The notes under the pieces are model-generated. The model did not search any database and was not told the origin of the DNA. It saw nothing but the letters and a program-made list of their open reading frames with translations. Below are positions 19,333-30,000 of a stretch of DNA of 64,000 nucleotides, in pieces (position 1 is the first letter of the stretch; each line of letters begins with the position of its first letter). Source of the stretch: an uncultured Lacinutrix sp. (lineage in GTDB: Bacteria; Bacteroidota; Bacteroidia; Flavobacteriales; Flavobacteriaceae); NCBI RefSeq assembly GCF_947500605.1, contig NZ_CANMSJ010000003.1:124001-188000 (forward strand), given 5' to 3'. Made by a program: the position numbers and the translations under genes.

Positions 19333-20124
19333 ATGAGTGGATTAAAATGGATTGGTGCCACAATAGGTTGGTCTTTTGGTGGACCAATAGGAGCAATAAT
19401 AGGATTAGCACTTGGTGGATTAGGAGATGCTTTAGCATCAGGTAAAGGAGGTTTTACAATAGGCGATGGCACATCTAATGATGAGCGTTCGCAACAAGGC
19501 AGAAGACCAAACTATAGAACACAACAACAAAGAAGAGCACAAACAACCTCTGGAGATTTTGAGGTTAGTTTATTAATTCTAGCAACAGTAGTTATAAAGG
19601 CCGATGGCGTACAAGACCAACGCGAACTAGATTTCGTGCGTAAGCAATTTGTTGGTATGTATGGTAAAGACAGAGCAAATAAAGCATTCGAGTTATTTAA
19701 AAAAGTAAGCCAGCAAACGGTGCCATTACGTCAAGTATGTATGCAAATACAGCAAATGATGGATCACTCGTCTCGTTTGCAACTTATGCACTTTTTATTT
19801 GGTATCGCAAAAGCCGATGGTATGGTAACCGATGACGAGGAACGTCAAATTTTCACAATAGCAGGTTATTTAGGTGTTAGTTCTCGCGATTATAATAGTA
19901 TAAAAGCAATGTTTTATAATAGTAGCGATAATGCTTACGAAATTTTAGAAATCACAAAATCTGCTACTACAAGCGAAATTAAAAAAGCCTATAGAAATAT
20001 GGCTAAAAAATACCACCCAGACAAAGTTGAGCACTTAGGAGAAGAGCACAAAAAAGGAGCCGAGGATAAATTTAAACAAGTACAAAAGGCTTACGAGCAG
20101 CTGCAACAGGAGCGTGGTTTTTAA
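19333..20124 (+). CDS. TerB-like domain plus C-terminal DnaJ domain (DjlA-like)
   Basis: Gly-rich N-terminal membrane segment, TerB-like [14 protein letters not shown] / [12 protein letters not shown]-domain [20 protein letters not shown]. Confidence 0.9.
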   Translation: MSGLKWIGATIGWSFGGPIGAIIGLALGGLGDALASGKGGFTIGDGTSNDERSQQGRRPNYRTQQQRRAQTTSGDFEVSLLILATVVIKADGVQDQRELDFVRKQFVGMYGKDRANKAFELFKKVSQQTVPLRQVCMQIQQMMDHSSRLQLMHFLFGIAKADGMVTDDEERQIFTIAGYLGVSSRDYNSIKAMFYNSSDNAYEILEITKSATTSEIKKAYRNMAKKYHPDKVEHLGEEHKKGAEDKFKQVQKAYEQLQQERGF

Positions 20125-20151
20125 GTGGACAGATTATAGACATTAGTATCT

Positions 20152-20243
20152 GTCATTACGAGGAACTTTTTTTGCGACGTGACAATCTTATGAAATGTAT
20201 ATATAATTCAATTAATTATCACTTTTAACCTCCTCGCAATGAC
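20152..20243. repeat. GTCATTACGAGGA...TCCTCGCAATGAC inverted-repeat element
   Basis: 12/13 complementary terminal arms. Confidence 0.7.
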
Positions 20244-20309
20244 TAATTAATTTTAAATTATTTAGGAGACCTTTTAGCAAAACAACCATTAATAAGTAAA
20301 CAACTATTT

Positions 20310-20852
20310 ATGAGCGATCAAAAAATATTGGAACTTTTTAAAAATGGTAAGCGAAGCAAGGCTTTTAAAGAGTTATATAGACTTTACCCAAGAATAGAAA
20401 AACTTATTCTATCTAAAGGTGGGAAAAAATCGGATGCACAAGATGTGTTTCAAGAAGCATTAATTATTTTAAATCGGAATCTGCAAAAATCAGATTTTAA
20501 ATTAACTGCTTCATTTTCTACCTATTTGTATTCTGTTTCCAGGTTTGTCTGGAAAGACATGCAAAACAAATTTTCTACACAAGAACTTCACGATTTAAAA
20601 GATAACGAAGTCTCAATATTTCATCATGTATTAGAAGAAAAAAAATATCGCTTTGCCGAGAGCGCTTTTCGCGAATTAGGAGAACGATGTCAAGAATTAC
20701 TACAACGGTTTTACTTCAAAAAAATGTCTTTTAAAGCCATTGCTGAGGTTATGCAATTTAAAAGCGAAAAAATTGCCAAAAACCAGAAGTATAAATGCTT
20801 ACAAAAAGCAAAAGACATCTACAGAACAACAGCTAAAACCGTTCAACCTTAA
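20310..20852 (+). CDS. RNA polymerase sigma factor (sigma-70 family, ECF-like)
   Basis: GGKKSDAQDVFQEALIILNRNL region 2; C-terminal HTH-like FYFKKMSFKAIAEVMQFKSEKIAKNQKYKCLQK. Confidence 0.85.
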   Translation: MSDQKILELFKNGKRSKAFKELYRLYPRIEKLILSKGGKKSDAQDVFQEALIILNRNLQKSDFKLTASFSTYLYSVSRFVWKDMQNKFSTQELHDLKDNEVSIFHHVLEEKKYRFAESAFRELGERCQELLQRFYFKKMSFKAIAEVMQFKSEKIAKNQKYKCLQKAKDIYRTTAKTVQP

Positions 20853-20864
20853 TTCGAATTCAGC

Positions 20865-22901
20865 ATGAAAAATTATATAGAAAATATAGACTTAATAAAC
20901 GCTTATTTAGATAAAACGCTTTCTAAAACTGAAAGACTAAGTTTTGAAAACAGGCTAAAAACAGATACAGAATTTAAGCAACTTTATAGTGAGCAATTAA
21001 CTATTTTAGAAGGTGTTAATCGTGTGGGTTTAAAAAAGGAAATTAATGCAGCAAAACAAGGTTACACTCGTGCTAAATGGATGAAATATGTAGGGTTTGT
21101 GGTTGGAGTAGTTTTAGTTTCGACTTTAATTTATAGCTTCATTTTTAAGAGCGAAACCTCTCAAATTACAGAGTCAAGAAATAGTATAATTAAAACTGTT
21201 TCAGATTCTATTATTGTAGAAAAAATATCAGAAAATAAAGCTAAGGAAATTGCATTGCCAGAAAAATTGGTGGACTCTGTTAAGAAGAGATTTACAGTTG
21301 TTAAAAGGATTGTAGAAACAATTGAAGACAAGGAGTTGACTAAAGCTTATGGAGGTGTAAAATACATGAGAGAAGTAGAAACTTTGGAGGACTTAGGTCG
21401 TTTTACAAGACAAGAGTTTAATGAGTCTTTTCCTGAGTTAAAGCACTTAAAGTCTAAAAGAGATACTGTTTTTATTGAGAGTAGAATTAATAAAGCAAAA
21501 TATGGTTCTGAAGAAGTTGCTATAAAAAACAATCTCAATAGTAGAAATGAGGATAAAGAATTAAAAGCAACGGATAATGAGTTAATTACGTTTTTTAAAA
21601 CGGTTAAAAAGACGCCTCAAATTATAGAAGTTAATACCGAAAAAGATTTTAAAGTTACTTGCAAAGAAGGAACTATTTTAACTATTCCTGCGAAGTCTTT
21701 TGTGGATGTAAAAACAGGAAAATTAGCAAGAGGGAAAATTAATCTTGAAGTTACAGAATATTATAAGTTGTCTGATATGTTATTGGGAAATTTAACTACA
21801 AAATCTGATGATAGACAATTAGAAACAGGAGGAATGCTGTATCTCGAAGCCAACAAAAGAGGTGCCAGGCTTAAGTTGAAACATGGTAGAAAAATACAGA
21901 TGATTTTTAATAATAAAGGCAAGACAAGCATGCAATTGTTCTCAGGAGAAGAGAATGATGAAGGTGTTAATTGGAAGCTAGAGAATAAGGCGGAAGATAA
22001 TTTTTTAAGTATTAAAGATGTTCCTGTTGTAAAATTAATGGAAGAAGATGTTACAGTGCACTTTCAGTCTATAGAATATGTTCCAATTTATCCAGGTTGC
22101 GAAACTGAAAATAATAATGACAGACGAAAATGTATGTCTGATGCTGTAGATAAATTAGTAAAAAGAAAATTCAATACGAGTATTGCTGAAAACTTAAGTC
22201 TTAATGGTAAGCAACGTATTTACAGTAGTTTTGAAATTGATGAAAAAGGTAACATTGGAAAAATAAGTGTAAGAGCTCCTGCAAAACAATTGGGAGACGA
22301 AACGATTAGAATTTTAGAATTAATTCCTCAATTAGTTCCTGGAAAACAAAACAATAAGCCGGTAAAAACAAGTTATAATTTAGTTTTTACAATAACACTA
22401 GAAGGTGAAACGGTAAGCTCTAATAACTCTGTAACTGTTAAAAATGATAGACGTTTTACTGAATCTTTTGAAAAAAGAGTAGACTCAATTAAAGCAACAA
22501 ATGGTATTCTTGCTACAATAAGTAATAATGATATTCAACGCTATAGTTTTTCATCTTCAAATTTAGGTTGGATAAACTGTGACAGGTTCGTTAACTCTAA
22601 AAAAAGCAAAGTAAAGTTCAAACTAAAAATAAAAGACACTAAAGGTACTATTGTAAAATTAGTTTTTAAAAACATAAGCTCTATTTTACCTAGTAAAAAA
22701 AATGCTGATGAGTTCGATTTTGGAAACATTCCTATTGATGAAGAAGTTGTTGTAATCGCAATAAAAAAGACTAAAGATAAATTGTTTTTAGCTAAAGAAG
22801 AGACAACTATAAAAGCGAAACCAAAACTAAATTTAGAATTTAAAGAAGTATCAATACAAGAGTTGAAAAAGGAGCTAGAGAATTTAAGTGATTCATTTTA
22901 A
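20865..22901 (+). CDS. Membrane anti-sigma-like protein with TonB C-terminal-type domain
   Basis: N-terminal INAYLDKTLSKTERLSFENRLKTDTEFKQLY (anti-sigma-like), single TM helix, later VPIYPGCE...KCMSDAVDKLVKRKFN..IYSSFEIDEKGNIGKISVRAPAKQL..IPQLVPGKQNNKPV (TonB_C-like). Confidence 0.75.
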   Translation: MKNYIENIDLINAYLDKTLSKTERLSFENRLKTDTEFKQLYSEQLTILEGVNRVGLKKEINAAKQGYTRAKWMKYVGFVVGVVLVSTLIYSFIFKSETSQITESRNSIIKTVSDSIIVEKISENKAKEIALPEKLVDSVKKRFTVVKRIVETIEDKELTKAYGGVKYMREVETLEDLGRFTRQEFNESFPELKHLKSKRDTVFIESRINKAKYGSEEVAIKNNLNSRNEDKELKATDNELITFFKTVKKTPQIIEVNTEKDFKVTCKEGTILTIPAKSFVDVKTGKLARGKINLEVTEYYKLSDMLLGNLTTKSDDRQLETGGMLYLEANKRGARLKLKHGRKIQMIFNNKGKTSMQLFSGEENDEGVNWKLENKAEDNFLSIKDVPVVKLMEEDVTVHFQSIEYVPIYPGCETENNNDRRKCMSDAVDKLVKRKFNTSIAENLSLNGKQRIYSSFEIDEKGNIGKISVRAPAKQLGDETIRILELIPQLVPGKQNNKPVKTSYNLVFTITLEGETVSSNNSVTVKNDRRFTESFEKRVDSIKATNGILATISNNDIQRYSFSSSNLGWINCDRFVNSKKSKVKFKLKIKDTKGTIVKLVFKNISSILPSKKNADEFDFGNIPIDEEVVVIAIKKTKDKLFLAKEETTIKAKPKLNLEFKEVSIQELKKELENLSDSF

Positions 22902-22915
22902 TTAAATCAACTATC

Positions 22916-22984
22916 TGTCATTCAGAAGGAGGTACGACTGAAGAATCTTTATTGTAAGATTTTTCGCTTTCGCTCTGAATGACA
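22916..22984. repeat. TGTCATTCAGA...TCTGAATGACA inverted-repeat element
   Basis: 11-bp perfect terminal arms between convergent genes. Confidence 0.75.
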
Positions 22985-22996
22985 TTTCTATTCTAT

Positions 22997-23746
22997 TTAC
23001 TTAGAACCAAAAACCAATAATTGATTATAAATAATAGACTTAGACTGTGCATTAATAGCTTTAGCATCTTCTTTAGTTAAGCCTTCAGTCTCAATAAATT
23101 TATGAATTTTCGCTCTCATTTTTCCTGGGCCACCACTAAAAAAAGTATAAGAAAAACGTTTTTTATTATCACCAAAAGTAATAGGTACAATTGGTATTTG
23201 ATGATTAATAGCTAAACGGAAAGCACCATCTTTAAAATCGGTTAAAATAATGTGTTCTTCTGGAACTAAGCCTTCTGGGAAAATACAAATACTTAAACCT
23301 TGCTTTAAACGTCTTTGTGCTCTTAAAAACACAGCCTGTCTACTTTTTGGGTTGTTTCTATCTACTAAAATAGCTGTGCGCTTATAGAAAAAACCGAATA
23401 GCGGAATCTTTGCAAGTTCAGCTTTACCAACAAAAACAAACGGGTTTTTAACAGTAACCAACATTAGCATAATGTCTAGCATAGACGTATGGTTGGCAAT
23501 AAACATATAACTCTTGCTTTTTTCAGGCATTTGTTCTCTTGTTATCTTAGTATTGAAACCCATGCCTATTAAAATACAACGCGCCCAAATACGCGCTAAC
23601 TTAAAGAAATAAGGATACCAAGATTCTTTTAAAATAGAGACTATTAAAAAAGGAAACATAATAATAATAGGTAATGCAACCATTATGTAAAACCAAATAC
23701 GGTATAAAAACCAGAAAATGTATTTAAATACAACCATAGGCGCCAA
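22997..23746 (-). CDS. PlsC-type lysophospholipid acyltransferase
   Basis: IANHTSMLDIML and FPEGLVPEE motifs. Confidence 0.9.
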   Translation of the reverse strand: MAPMVVFKYIFWFLYRIWFYIMVALPIIIMFPFLIVSILKESWYPYFFKLARIWARCILIGMGFNTKITREQMPEKSKSYMFIANHTSMLDIMLMLVTVKNPFVFVGKAELAKIPLFGFFYKRTAILVDRNNPKSRQAVFLRAQRRLKQGLSICIFPEGLVPEEHIILTDFKDGAFRLAINHQIPIVPITFGDNKKRFSYTFFSGGPGKMRAKIHKFIETEGLTKEDAKAINAQSKSIIYNQLLVFGSK

Positions 23747-23760
23747 AAATACATAATTGT

Positions 23761-23794
23761 TTTGAGCTATTTTAATTGAAAAAAAATACCTTTG
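23761..23794 (+). promoter_or_regulatory. Bacteroidota promoter for trpS: TTTG-N22-TACCTTTG
   Basis: -33 TTTG at 23761-23764 and -7 TACCTTTG at 23787-23794. Confidence 0.6.
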
Positions 23795-23863
23795 TTTTTT
23801 AATTAATCTAAAAGCGATTACTGCTTAATTTATAGATAGCAGAGTCAAGTCACAGACATTATT

Positions 23864-24832
23864 ATGGCAAGAGTACTTACAGGAATACAAAGCACAGGAA
23901 CACCACATTTAGGAAACATATTAGGCGCATTAATGCCAGCAATGGCTTTAGCTAACGATGAAACAAACGAATCATTTTTGTTTATTGCAGATATGCATTC
24001 GCTTACTCAAATTAAAGACGGTGAAACACTAAGAAACAATACGTATTCTACAGCTGCAACTTGGTTGGCTTTAGGTTTAGATATAGAAAAAACAGTATTT
24101 TACAGACAAAGTGATATACCGCAAACTACAGAGTTGTCTTGGTATTTAAGTTGTTTTTTTCCATACCAACGTCTAACATTAGCGCATAGTTTTAAGGATA
24201 AAGCAGATAGATTAGAAGATGTAAACGCTGGTTTATTTACCTATCCAATGCTTATGGCAGCAGATATTTTATTGTATGATGCCGAAATTATTCCTGTAGG
24301 AAAAGACCAATTACAACACATAGAAATGACACGTGATGTTGCTTCTCGTTTTCAGGCTAAAATGGGTGAAACATTTGTAATGCCAGAAGGGAAAGTGCAA
24401 GAAAGTAATATGCTTATTCCTGGAACAGATGGTGCTAAAATGAGTAAAAGTAAGGGAAATATTATCAATATATTTTTACCAGAAAAGAAACTACGTAAAC
24501 AAATAATGAGTATTGAAACTGATAGTACTCCTTTGGAAGAGCCAAAAGATTGGGCTACTTGTAACTGTTTTACTATTTATAGTTTATTGGCTTCGGAAGA
24601 TGAGATTGCTGCTATGAAAGCCAATTACGAAAATGGTAATTATGGTTATGGTCATGCAAAACAAGCCTTATACGAATTAATTTTAAAAACATTCGAAACG
24701 CAACGTGAGCGTTATTATTTCTATATGGATAATGTTGACAAAATAGAGGAAGCACTTGCTATAGGAGCAGAAAAAGCTAAAGTTGTAGCAAATACTGTTT
24801 TAAAACGTGTTAGAGCTAAAGTTGGATATTAA
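23864..24832 (+). CDS. trpS: tryptophanyl-tRNA synthetase
   Basis: TGIQSTGTPHLGN HIGH-like motif and GAKMSKSKGN (KMSKS). Confidence 0.97.
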   Translation: MARVLTGIQSTGTPHLGNILGALMPAMALANDETNESFLFIADMHSLTQIKDGETLRNNTYSTAATWLALGLDIEKTVFYRQSDIPQTTELSWYLSCFFPYQRLTLAHSFKDKADRLEDVNAGLFTYPMLMAADILLYDAEIIPVGKDQLQHIEMTRDVASRFQAKMGETFVMPEGKVQESNMLIPGTDGAKMSKSKGNIINIFLPEKKLRKQIMSIETDSTPLEEPKDWATCNCFTIYSLLASEDEIAAMKANYENGNYGYGHAKQALYELILKTFETQRERYYFYMDNVDKIEEALAIGAEKAKVVANTVLKRVRAKVGY

Positions 24833-24838
24833 ATTTTC

Positions 24839-24878
24839 ACGCAACTAAAAGCTATTTTTTAGTAGCTTTTAGTTGTGT
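24839..24878 (+). terminator. Long hairpin terminator overlapping the 3' end of the convergent CDS
   Basis: ACGCAACTAAAAGCTA / TAGCTTTTAGTTGTGT, 16-bp stem with one mismatch. Confidence 0.7.
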
Positions 24879-25802
24879 CAACATTTCTTTAGTAATAGCT
24901 TCAAGATCGAAACTGTGTTTCCAGTTCCATTGGTCGCGAGCTTCGGTATCATCAATACTTTGTGGCCAAGAATCTGCGATGTCTTGTCTAAAATCTGGCT
25001 TGTAAGTCATTTTAAATTCAGGAATAACTTTTTGTATTGAAGCCGCAATTTCTTTTGGTGTAAAGCTAATTCCAGATAAATTATAAGCCGATCTTATTTT
25101 TATAGTTTCCGGTTTAGCAGCCATAATATCTACCGTTGCTTTAATGGCATCGTCCATAAATAACATTGGTAATGCTGTGTTTTCAGATAAGAAACACTCA
25201 TATTTACTAGCTTTCAATGCTTCATGGTAAATTTCAACAGCGTAATCTGTAGTGCCACCACCTGGTAATGTTTTCCAGCTAATTATGCCAGGATAACGAA
25301 TACTTCTAACATCTACACCATATTTATTATGGTAATATTCGCACCAGCGCTCACCAACTTGTTTGGTAATACCGTAAACGGTTGTAGGTTCCATTGTTGT
25401 GTACTGTGGTGTGTTTTCTTTAGGTGTTGTTGGTCCAAAAACAGCAATACTAGAAGGCCAAAATACATGATCAATAACTTTTCCTTTAGCAAGGTTTAAA
25501 ACATGAAAAAGAGAATTCATATTTAAATCCCAAGCTTCCATTGGATATTTTTCTCCAGTAGCACTTAATAGCGCAGCCATTAAATATACAGTCTTTACAT
25601 TATTATTAAAACAACAATCTTTAATAGCATTAAAGTTCTTAGCATCAAGAATAGCAAAAGGACCTGCGTTTACAAGATCTAGTTTTCGGGTGTTAATATC
25701 GCTAGCAATAACGTTATCTACGCCGTGTATTTCCCTAAGTTTGTAAGTAAGCTCAGAGCCTATTTGACCGCAAGCGCCAATAATTAAAATTTTTGATGAC
25801 AT
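24852..25802 (-). CDS. NAD-dependent epimerase/dehydratase (L-threonine 3-dehydrogenase-like)
   Basis: ILIIGACGQIGSELTYKLRE; YGITKQVGERWCEYYHNKYGVDVRSIRYPGIIS. Confidence 0.9.
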   Translation of the reverse strand: MSSKILIIGACGQIGSELTYKLREIHGVDNVIASDINTRKLDLVNAGPFAILDAKNFNAIKDCCFNNNVKTVYLMAALLSATGEKYPMEAWDLNMNSLFHVLNLAKGKVIDHVFWPSSIAVFGPTTPKENTPQYTTMEPTTVYGITKQVGERWCEYYHNKYGVDVRSIRYPGIISWKTLPGGGTTDYAVEIYHEALKASKYECFLSENTALPMLFMDDAIKATVDIMAAKPETIKIRSAYNLSGISFTPKEIAASIQKVIPEFKMTYKPDFRQDIADSWPQSIDDTEARDQWNWKHSFDLEAITKEMLTQLKATKK

Positions 25803-25958
25803 AATTTGTTGTATAAAAAGTGTGTCAAAAATAATAAGATTTTATTCAGCATTTAGTTAAAAACTAAAATTTAATAGTGCGAATTTATTTTTATGAAATT
25901 ACTAAGAACTTAAAAGATTGAATACAATATATTTGTAGTAATCAAGATACTATACTCA

Positions 25959-26480
25959 ATGAAAAAGATATTAATAATAGCGCTTCTAGTTACGCTTTCG
26001 TCGTGCAAAAAAGAAGTGACTACAGCAACAGAAACTACTTTAGTTATTAGTGATTCTACAAAAATTACTAAAGAAGACATTTCTAAAATTAACTATATAG
26101 AATATGGTATAGATAACAAGGCTAAAGTAACTTTAGATTCTTGGCAAGCTTATAATACTATTTCAAGTGCTATTGATCAAATTAAACAGGCAGATTTTAC
26201 TTTTTTTAAAACTGATGATGCTATTTTTAATACCACATTAACAGACATAGAAACTACAACGCCAGAGGCAATAGATAGCGAGCCAATAAAAGCAAGAATT
26301 TTAATTTTAAGAACAAAATTATTAAAACTTAGAGAGTCGGTTAATTTAAATACAGCTAGTAAAACCGAAAAGTTAATTGCTATAAGAGAATTGTTTCAAT
26401 CCTTTTCTTATGTTACACTTCAAATAAATAAGAAGTTTGAAAAAGAAGCTCAAAACATTATAAAACTAGATTCTTTATGA
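25959..26480 (+). CDS. Hypothetical lipoprotein
   Basis: Lipobox LLVTLSSCKK. Confidence 0.65.
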   Translation: MKKILIIALLVTLSSCKKEVTTATETTLVISDSTKITKEDISKINYIEYGIDNKAKVTLDSWQAYNTISSAIDQIKQADFTFFKTDDAIFNTTLTDIETTTPEAIDSEPIKARILILRTKLLKLRESVNLNTASKTEKLIAIRELFQSFSYVTLQINKKFEKEAQNIIKLDSL

Positions 26481-27010
26481 GAATAATTATATTACTTATA
26501 ATAAGCTTATTTTTTGTGTCCTGTAAAACTGAACTTTTAGAGACTAAAAAAGATCAAGTTGTTTCAACAGAAGAAATTGAAAAAAACATCAATACTTCTT
26601 TAGATCTTTGGCATAAAGCTGCAGCTGAAGCAAATTTTGATAACTACTTTAATTTAATGACAAAGGACGGTGTGTTTATTGGTACAGATGCATCAGAAAA
26701 TTGGCAAAATGAAGCTTTTAGAACGTTTTCGAAACCTTATTTCGATAATGGAAAAGCTTGGAGTTTTACTGCAGTAGAACGAAATATTTATGTCTACGAG
26801 AATCAAAAATTAGCATGGTTCGATGAGTTGTTAGACACCCAAATGAAATTATGTAGAGGCTCTGGAATACTAAAATTAGAAGACAATAAATGGAAAATTG
26901 CTCATTATGTTTTGTCTATAACTATTCCAAACGATAATGTTTCAGAAGTTGTAAAATTGAAGTCAAGTTTTGACAGCTTATATTCCGAAAAGCTGAAAAC
27001 CAAAGATTAA
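26477..27010 (+). CDS. SnoaL/NTF2-like lipoprotein
   Basis: Lipobox SLFFVSCK; DLWHKAAAEANFDNYFNLMTKDGVFIGTDASENW; ATGA overlap with the upstream gene. Confidence 0.75.
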   Translation: MRIIILLIISLFFVSCKTELLETKKDQVVSTEEIEKNINTSLDLWHKAAAEANFDNYFNLMTKDGVFIGTDASENWQNEAFRTFSKPYFDNGKAWSFTAVERNIYVYENQKLAWFDELLDTQMKLCRGSGILKLEDNKWKIAHYVLSITIPNDNVSEVVKLKSSFDSLYSEKLKTKD

Positions 27011-27074
27011 AGGTTAGTTTTTTACGATTAAATACATTTTAAACTCTTACTTTTACTTTTTAAAAAAATGTAAA

Positions 27075-30000
27075 ATGAAAGATTTATTTATCCTATTTTG
27101 TTTTTTATCGTTTTCTTTTTCTCAAGCGCAATACAACCAAAATGCGCCTTGGATGGAAAATATTAATGTAGAAAACAGAGCAAAAACTAACAATCCAGTA
27201 AAATTTAAAGAAGTTGTAAATGCTTTTAATACCTATTGGGAAACAAGAAATCCTAATGTAAAAGGTAGCGGTTACAAACCTTTTAAGCGTTGGGAAAACC
27301 ACTGGAAGAACTTTGTAAAAGAAGATGGCACTTTGCCTAGCTCTCAAGAACTTTGGGATACTTATTTAAGCACAAAAAGCAATGCCGTATCTAAAAACTT
27401 TATGGTAGATGAAAGTAATTGGTTGCCAGTAGGTCCATTTACGCATACAAATACAGGATCATGGTCTTCGGGTCAAGGTCGTGTAAATGTTATTGTTAAA
27501 GATGAATCTGTTGCGGGAACTTATTATGCAGGAGCACCAGCAGGAGGATTTTGGAAGTCTACAGACAATGGCGTTTCTTGGGATACATACACAGATGATT
27601 TACCACAAATAGGAGTATCTGGTATTGCTATAGATTATAACAATCCTGGTACTATTTATATTGCAACAGGAGATGATGATGCTGGAGATTCTGCAACTGT
27701 TGGAGTAATGAAATCTACAGATGGTGGTTTAAGTTGGAATACTACAGGCTTAAATGCAGGAAATACTCCTGGAAGCATGAATGACATTTACGTAAGTTCT
27801 ACAAATGCTAATATTGTCTGGGTTGCAACCAATAATGGTGTGTACAAGTCTACAGATGCAGGAACAACTTGGAATAACACAAATAATACTCAAGGACAAA
27901 ATATTAGAGACATTAAAATTAATCCTCAAGACGATTCTGTAATTTATGCAGTGTCTTCAAGCCGATTTTTTAAGTCAACAAATGGTGGCGATAGTTTTAC
28001 TGCTTATAATTCTTCAAGTTATGGTTTACCATTAACTAATCTTTCTAGATTAGCAATTGATGTTACACCAGCAAATCCTAATTTGGTTTATGTTTTAGCA
28101 TCAGATAGTAGTAGTGGATTTGAAGGTGTTTATAGATCAACAGACTCTGGAGATACATTCTCTACAATAGCAACACCAGCAACAGTTGGTGATATTTTTG
28201 AATCTACACAAAGTTGGTTCGATATGGCTTTTGGAGTTTCGGCAACAAATGAAAATGAAATTTATACAGGTGTTTTAAATGTTTGGAAAGGAAATGTAGG
28301 AGCAAATGGTCAAGCAACATTTACAAAAATTAACAACTGGAATTCACCTTTTAGCTCAACATACACACATGCAGATATTCATTTTATAAGATGTTATGGT
28401 GGTGAACTTTTAGTAGGTTCAGATGGAGGTTTTTATAAATCTGAGAATGCAGGTGTAAGTTTTACAGACTTAACTGGAGGAATGCAAATAGGTCAATTTT
28501 ATCGTATTGCGGTTTCTAAGCAATCATCAAATAAAATGGTTGGTGGTTTACAAGATAATGGAGGTCATGCCTATAATAATAACACATGGCAAAACTATTA
28601 TGGAGCAGATGGAATGGATACAGCTATAGATCCTGCAAATTCTAATATCTATTATGGTTTTATTCAAAACGGAAGCAGTTTATATATATCAAATACTTCA
28701 GGAGGAGCAATTAGTGGTAGCGTTGGTAGCCCAGAAGACGGAAACTGGATTACACCATTAAAAATGAATAGTGATAGCGAATTATTTGCTGGATATAATT
28801 CAGTTTATAAATTAGAAAATGGTGCTTGGGTTCAAATATCTCAAAATTTTGGATCGAGAGTAGATGTTCTAGAAATAGACGATATTAATCCAGACAACAT
28901 GTATGTTGGAGTTAATAGTACTCTTAGAAAAAGTATAGATCGTGGTGTAGTGTTCTCTTTAGTTCAAAATTTCTCAAGTAATATAACATCTATAGAAGTA
29001 AATACAGCCGATAGCAATATTTTATATATAACAACTTCGGGAACAAATGGGCAAGTTTATAAATCTATAGACGGCGGTTTAAATTTTACTAATATCTCTA
29101 CAGGTTTGCCAAATGTGACTAAAAACAATGTTAAACATCAGAGCTTACATTCTGATAATCCTTTGTTTTTAGCAACCAGTTTAGGTGTTTACCGTTATGA
29201 TGATGCTACTTTAGCATGGGAACTTTTTAATATAGGCTTACCTAATGTTGATGTAACAGATATTGAAATTAATGTTTTCGATAATAAAATTACAGCATCA
29301 ACTTATGGAAGAGGAGTTTGGCAGTCTACAATTCCAACAAAGTTAGCGCCAACAGATGTTAAACTTTTAAGTTTATCTGGAATAGGTTCGGCAATAGAAT
29401 GTAATGCTAGTATTACACCTCAAGTAGAAATAAGTAATAGTGGATTAAGTACTATAACTGCAGCAGATATAACGTATACAGTAGATGGAACAGATACTAT
29501 TTATAATTGGACAGGAAGTTTAGTATCAGAAGCAACAACAACGGTTGTATTACCACAAATAAACCTATCTAAAGGAACACACACGTTTTCGGCTTCGGTT
29601 AACACATCTAACGATGCTTATAGTATAAATAATAGTTCGGAAGAAAAACTAATCCTTGCCAATGCACCGGCAGTTGTTCAAGTTGTAAATACTTTCGAAA
29701 CAGTAAGTGAAGAGTTATTAGTTTCAGATGAAGGGTCTATAACTCAGTATTGGGAAAGAGGAATACCTAATGGAGCTGTGCTAAATGACTCTTCAAATCC
29801 AACTAATCAGGTTTATGCTACTAATTTAGGAGGGCAATATCAAGACAATACTAAAAGTTATTTAATAAGCGAATGTTACAATTTATCTTCACTTACTAGT
29901 CCTGTATTAGAGTTTGATATGGCTTTTCAGTTAGAATTAGATTGGGATATTTTATATATGGAATACTCAACAGACCAAGGATTAAATTGGTCTGTTTTAG

